Assembly: GCA_035250485.1 (NCBI GenBank)
Contig: DATFFB010000145.1
Coordinates: 1 to 15,469 of the forward strand
DNA: 15,469 nucleotides
Reading direction: 5' to 3'
From: JACCTH01 sp035250485
Lineage (GTDB): Bacteria; Actinomycetota; Acidimicrobiia; Spongiisociales; ZC4RG35
This document shows positions 12,995 to 15,469 of the stretch, piece by piece (positions within the stretch are counted from its first letter, which is position 1; the number at the start of each line of letters is the position of its first letter). The position numbers and the translations under genes are program-made. A model generated the notes under the pieces. The model saw nothing but the letters and a program-made list of their open reading frames with translations, did no database searches and was not told the DNA's origin.

Positions 12995-13893
12995 GTGGTG
13001 ACCTCCAATCGGTGCAAGGGCCGCGGCTTGGCCCCCAGCCGAGCCTTGTAGTCCTCGTCACCTTTGAGGAAATCGAAAATCCGGAGGCCGCGCTTGATCG
13101 AGTCCTCGATCATTGCTTGCAGAAGCACCAGCCCGGGCGAGGCAGCCTGCAGCTCGGGGTCGAAGCACGAGTTGTAGAGGTAGTAGCCATCAGCATCGCT
13201 CCATCCGAATACGCACGCGGCAGCCTTTCCGGTTGGGGTTTGCAGATAGTCAACCCGCCAGCCGGGCAAGCGAGCCAGGCGGGAAAAGAAGGCGAGGCGG
13301 CGATCGGTCATGAAGCGACCCTTCTCACCCGGGGCCAAACGATGGAGACGAACGAACTCATCGAAGCCTTCTCCGTTTCCATGTCGAAGCACGACCGGAC
13401 CGATCAGAGATTCGTATCGGCGGCGCTTGCGACGCAACTCATGCCGATCGCGCTTTGCCAGCTCTCCATAGAAGTCATCGGTGGCGTCAGGGAGGGAGAG
13501 CACCATCGCGGTTTCGTGCACGGTGGCGGATGGAGAAAAGCCGGCACCGCTCAAGGCCGTGTGCAATGGCGTCGCTGCTTCCGACGGAAGCGAATCGAAG
13601 CTGAGATTGATGCCGGTCCCGACTTCCTCGCAAAGAAAGGCGACCGCCTCATCTAGTCCCTCCCCCAAGGGACTGTGGTAATCGGTGAGATCGGTCTCGC
13701 CCATCATTTCGATAAGGGTCGAACTCTTCATCATCGAAAGCTGGCCCATGTCCCAGTCGAGGGTGAGCGGCTCGACATCGTCGCCAAGTTCCTCGAACCA
13801 CGCGCGCAGAAAGTCCCCTCCCGGAAAAGGCCCCACCGCGGGCGCCATCGGCACCAGATCCTTCCGCTCGACCAAGTCGCTTTGGACTTTCAC
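12991..13893 (-). CDS. BioF2-like GNAT-fold acyltransferase
   Basis: A 300-residue protein of the acetyltransferase group related to BioF2/CelD and FemAB. Recognisable features are RDRHELRRKRRRYESL, then the EFVRLHRLAPGEKGRFM stretch, the core YYLYNSCFDPEL and SPGLVLLQAMIEDSI, and the end segment FDFLKGDEDYKARLGA, typical of this family. Members are linked to polysaccharide or peptidoglycan modification; the acceptor here is unknown. The GTG start at 13893 overlaps the asparaginase stop codon (GTGA). The frame is open for another 73 codons upstream, but these lie within the asparaginase gene and encode Arg-rich low-quality sequence. The position beside mshA hints at an acyl-CoA-dependent reaction on a thiol or sugar. 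It is not MshD, which has two GNAT domains of different sequence. Confidence 0.78.
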   Translation of the reverse strand: MKVQSDLVERKDLVPMAPAVGPFPGGDFLRAWFEELGDDVEPLTLDWDMGQLSMMKSSTLIEMMGETDLTDYHSPLGEGLDEAVAFLCEEVGTGINLSFDSLPSEAATPLHTALSGAGFSPSATVHETAMVLSLPDATDDFYGELAKRDRHELRRKRRRYESLIGPVVLRHGNGEGFDEFVRLHRLAPGEKGRFMTDRRLAFFSRLARLPGWRVDYLQTPTGKAAACVFGWSDADGYYLYNSCFDPELQAASPGLVLLQAMIEDSIKRGLRIFDFLKGDEDYKARLGAKPRPLHRLEVTT

Positions 13894-14834
13894 TCCCAAG
13901 CCAACTCCACAAGCGATCGGAACCTTCCCACCGGGGCGCCTCCGCCTCGTGTCTCCGGTGAGGCAATGGCTGACAGTGATGCGCGGGCGGCATCGGATAA
14001 CACCCCAAGCTGTTCGAGCGCGGCCACAGCCCCAACTCCGACCGCCTCGCTGTTGCCATCCCAGCATTTGACAGCGACGCCGTAGCCATTTCGAAGAGCG
14101 ATGCCCAAGCATCCGGCAGCCCCCCGCTTGGCGGCCGCATCGAGAGCCGTGGCTATGGCGGCATCGGTGTTGCCGTATCCCGAGACCAGGGCTGGATACG
14201 AATGCATGGCTTCATAGACGGTGTTCATTTCCGGCGCCGAGGCAAGAAAGGAAAACGACTTCCCCATCGCCAGGCAGTTGGTGGCGAACACCGGAGCGCC
14301 GCAACCGTCCACCCCGATGGGATCGGTGGGACCGGAGACGTTGGTGACGAACTCAGTGATGGCACGCTGCAAAGGATGGTCCGGTTCGAGATATGTGCCC
14401 GGATCCCAGCCCGAACTGACGCAGGCGGCGAGCATCGCCGCATGCTTTCCCGAGCAGTTGTTCCAGATCTTCCGGGGCGCGGTCGCTCCCCCATTGGCAA
14501 GCCGTCTCGTCGCCGTAAGGCGGATCGGCCAACTCGGGGGACAGCCCAGCGCTGCCTCGTCCAACCCCACCGCGGCGAGGATGCTCTCGACTAAGGCGAC
14601 ATGGACGGGCTCGCCATCGTGGCTGGCGCAAGCGAGCGCCAGCCGCTCCCGACTCAGATTGGCGCCGGCTTGATTGCTGATGTGGGCCTGAAACGGCTTG
14701 GCGGCCGATCGAAAGTAAAAAGGGCGTCGGATGTCACCGGAGGAGGCCACAAGCTCGCCGGTGGGGTCGATGACGGCGATGGCTCCATCGTGGATCGTTT
14801 CCACCAGGCCCGAACGGACCTGCTCGGCCAGCAC
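13890..14834 (-). CDS. L-asparaginase II, Rhizobium etli (class 3, ReAV-like) type
   Basis: The enzyme hydrolyses L-asparagine to aspartate and ammonia in the cytoplasm. The 314-residue protein carries the serine-beta-lactamase-like SxxK motif as S43-A-A-K46 (RSAAKPF), the second conserved serine in ASHDGEP (S71), and the probable metal site formed by C127 and K130 of NCSGKHAAM with C178 of GVDGCGAP. These match the residues described for the R. etli enzyme, so activity is likely. The length is a little short of the family (about 330-370) because the N-terminus begins directly at LAEQVRSGLVE. The GTG start at 14834 lies 6 nt after the stop of the RsiG-like gene. No signal peptide is seen. Confidence 0.88.
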   Translation of the reverse strand: MLAEQVRSGLVETIHDGAIAVIDPTGELVASSGDIRRPFYFRSAAKPFQAHISNQAGANLSRERLALACASHDGEPVHVALVESILAAVGLDEAALGCPPSWPIRLTATRRLANGGATAPRKIWNNCSGKHAAMLAACVSSGWDPGTYLEPDHPLQRAITEFVTNVSGPTDPIGVDGCGAPVFATNCLAMGKSFSFLASAPEMNTVYEAMHSYPALVSGYGNTDAAIATALDAAAKRGAAGCLGIALRNGYGVAVKCWDGNSEAVGVGAVAALEQLGVLSDAARASLSAIASPETRGGGAPVGRFRSLVELAWE

Positions 14835-14840
14835 CGCCGG

Positions 14841-15371
14841 CTAAGAGGGGCGAAGGGCTGGGTCGCCCAGGTCGTGCTTGTAGCGGTTGATGACCTCGGC
14901 ATGGAGCTGATCAAGAATCGCCTGCACACCCTGGCGCACCGTTGAGATCTCCGACTCGAGATCCGCAAGCTCGGAGGCAGCTTCCGAGAGTTCTTCCTCC
15001 GACATGTCCCCGAGGCGAGCCATGAGATCGTTGCCCAGCACGTGATCAAGGTGTCGGCGACCATGCAAGGGGATTTCGGGCGCATCGGTTGTCAGATGCC
15101 GGCTCGAGGCGCCACCAGCGCGATCGTGCCCGGTCAGGATCTCGGTGAGAGCATCGATCAGGCTCCGGCTCTCCTCACCTCGGCGGCGACGCTGTTCGAA
15201 GGCAAGTAGATCGAGGCGACCGTGGAGGAACCGGCGGTAATAAGAGAGCTCGTTTTCGACATCATCGGCGAGGTCCCGACGGGCCCGCAGGTCATCGAGG
15301 GCGAGGCTGTCGAGGTCTGCGATGAAGTCCGGGTCTTGGATCTGATCGAGACGGCGGCGGTCGGTCTGCAC
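14841..15371 (-). CDS. RsiG-like (AmfC family) c-di-GMP-binding helical protein, probable anti-sigma factor
   Basis: A 176-residue, almost entirely helical, charged protein with an antiparallel helix-pair layout. Streptomyces RsiG binds c-di-GMP through two copies of E-x3-S-x2-R-x3-Q-x3-D and holds the sigma factor WhiG. Here the C-terminal copy is perfect (E139, S143, R146, Q150, D154). The N-terminal copy has E39, S43, R46 and D54 with His50 in place of Gln. Both copies and their spacing therefore point to c-di-GMP binding. No sigma factor gene is in the window, so the partner is unknown. The start is GTG at 15371, 9 nt after the M23 peptidase stop, with GAGG close upstream. It is the second gene of the mshA operon as seen here. 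Confidence 0.82.
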   Translation of the reverse strand: MQTDRRRLDQIQDPDFIADLDSLALDDLRARRDLADDVENELSYYRRFLHGRLDLLAFEQRRRRGEESRSLIDALTEILTGHDRAGGASSRHLTTDAPEIPLHGRRHLDHVLGNDLMARLGDMSEEELSEAASELADLESEISTVRQGVQAILDQLHAEVINRYKHDLGDPALRPS

Positions 15372-15380
15372 GGCCTCAGG

Positions 15381-15469
15381 TTACCGGCAGGCTGCGATGA
15401 GAGTGGGGTAGGGGTTCACGGCCGACGAACCACGGCCCCCGGGATGGATCTCGAAATGAAGATGGGGCG
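15381..15469 (-). CDS. M23 family metallopeptidase, C-terminal end only
   Basis: The last 28 residues are visible, reading PHLHFEIHPGGRGSS, then AVNPYPTLIAACR and a TAA stop. HLHFE is the HxH zinc/catalytic motif of LytM/M23 peptidoglycan endopeptidases, and the following V-N-P-Y/P-x-x-L end is typical of the domain. It lies 9 nt before the RsiG-like gene on the same strand and is probably co-transcribed with it. The substrate-binding part and any signal peptide are outside the window. Confidence 0.82.
   Translation of the reverse strand, partial: PHLHFEIHPGGRGSSAVNPYPTLIAACR

Overview
The window is GC-rich, densely packed bacterial DNA that fits an uncultured actinobacterium of a deep branch such as Acidimicrobiia. 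The strongest marker is a clear mshA gene, the committed glycosyltransferase of mycothiol synthesis. It lies next to a YbjN-like gene, as is usual in Actinobacteria, and near an RsiG-like c-di-GMP-binding protein. The class-level placement is inference.

Region 1 (1-5625, minus strand) is one tightly coupled operon for a menaquinol:cytochrome c oxidoreductase (bc complex) of unusual make-up. In transcription order it holds a four-helix membrane protein of unknown function, a 2x[4Fe-4S] ferredoxin, a b6-type cytochrome b N-terminal half, a separate subunit-IV-like C-terminal half with a long Pro/Ala/Glu-rich N-terminal extension, a Tat-type Rieske protein, a large dihaem cytochrome c with a duplicated DxDGDG-containing insert, and the start of a small membrane protein. 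Most junctions are 4-nt ATGA or GTGA overlaps.

Region 2 (5626-9237, plus strand) is divergent from it across 85 nt. It holds a possible 16-residue leader peptide, then three overlapping genes that look like CcoN, CcoO and CcoP of a cbb3 oxidase. The CcoN-like protein has lost every haem and CuB histidine and the active-site tyrosine, so it cannot be a terminal oxidase as it stands. The two cytochromes c and the subunit-IV-like protein of the divergent bc operon share the same ~35-residue N-terminal module (pattern PE-x-L-x-x-RSAEA-x-AKA), followed by Ala/Pro linkers. All three modules are predicted to be cytoplasmic. This suggests that the two operons encode one larger, undescribed electron-transfer assembly, and it is the main discovery candidate here. 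A structured intergenic region (8859-9117, with a possible riboswitch-like element and a perfect 12-bp terminator hairpin) and a 39-residue one-helix protein follow.

Region 3 (9218-10949) holds a SAM hydroxide adenosyltransferase-family gene (minus) in which the usual catalytic His is Ala, divergent from a Clp1/Grc3-like polynucleotide kinase-family P-loop gene (plus).

Region 4 (10950-11349) has no gene. It carries a 7-bp tandem repeat, a 12-bp inverted repeat, a 32-bp tandem duplication and a DnaA-box-like cluster, between convergent genes.

Region 5 (11350-15469, minus strand) is a second compact operon: the end of an M23 peptidase, an RsiG-like protein with both c-di-GMP motifs, an R. etli-type L-asparaginase, a BioF2-like acetyltransferase, mshA and a YbjN-like protein.
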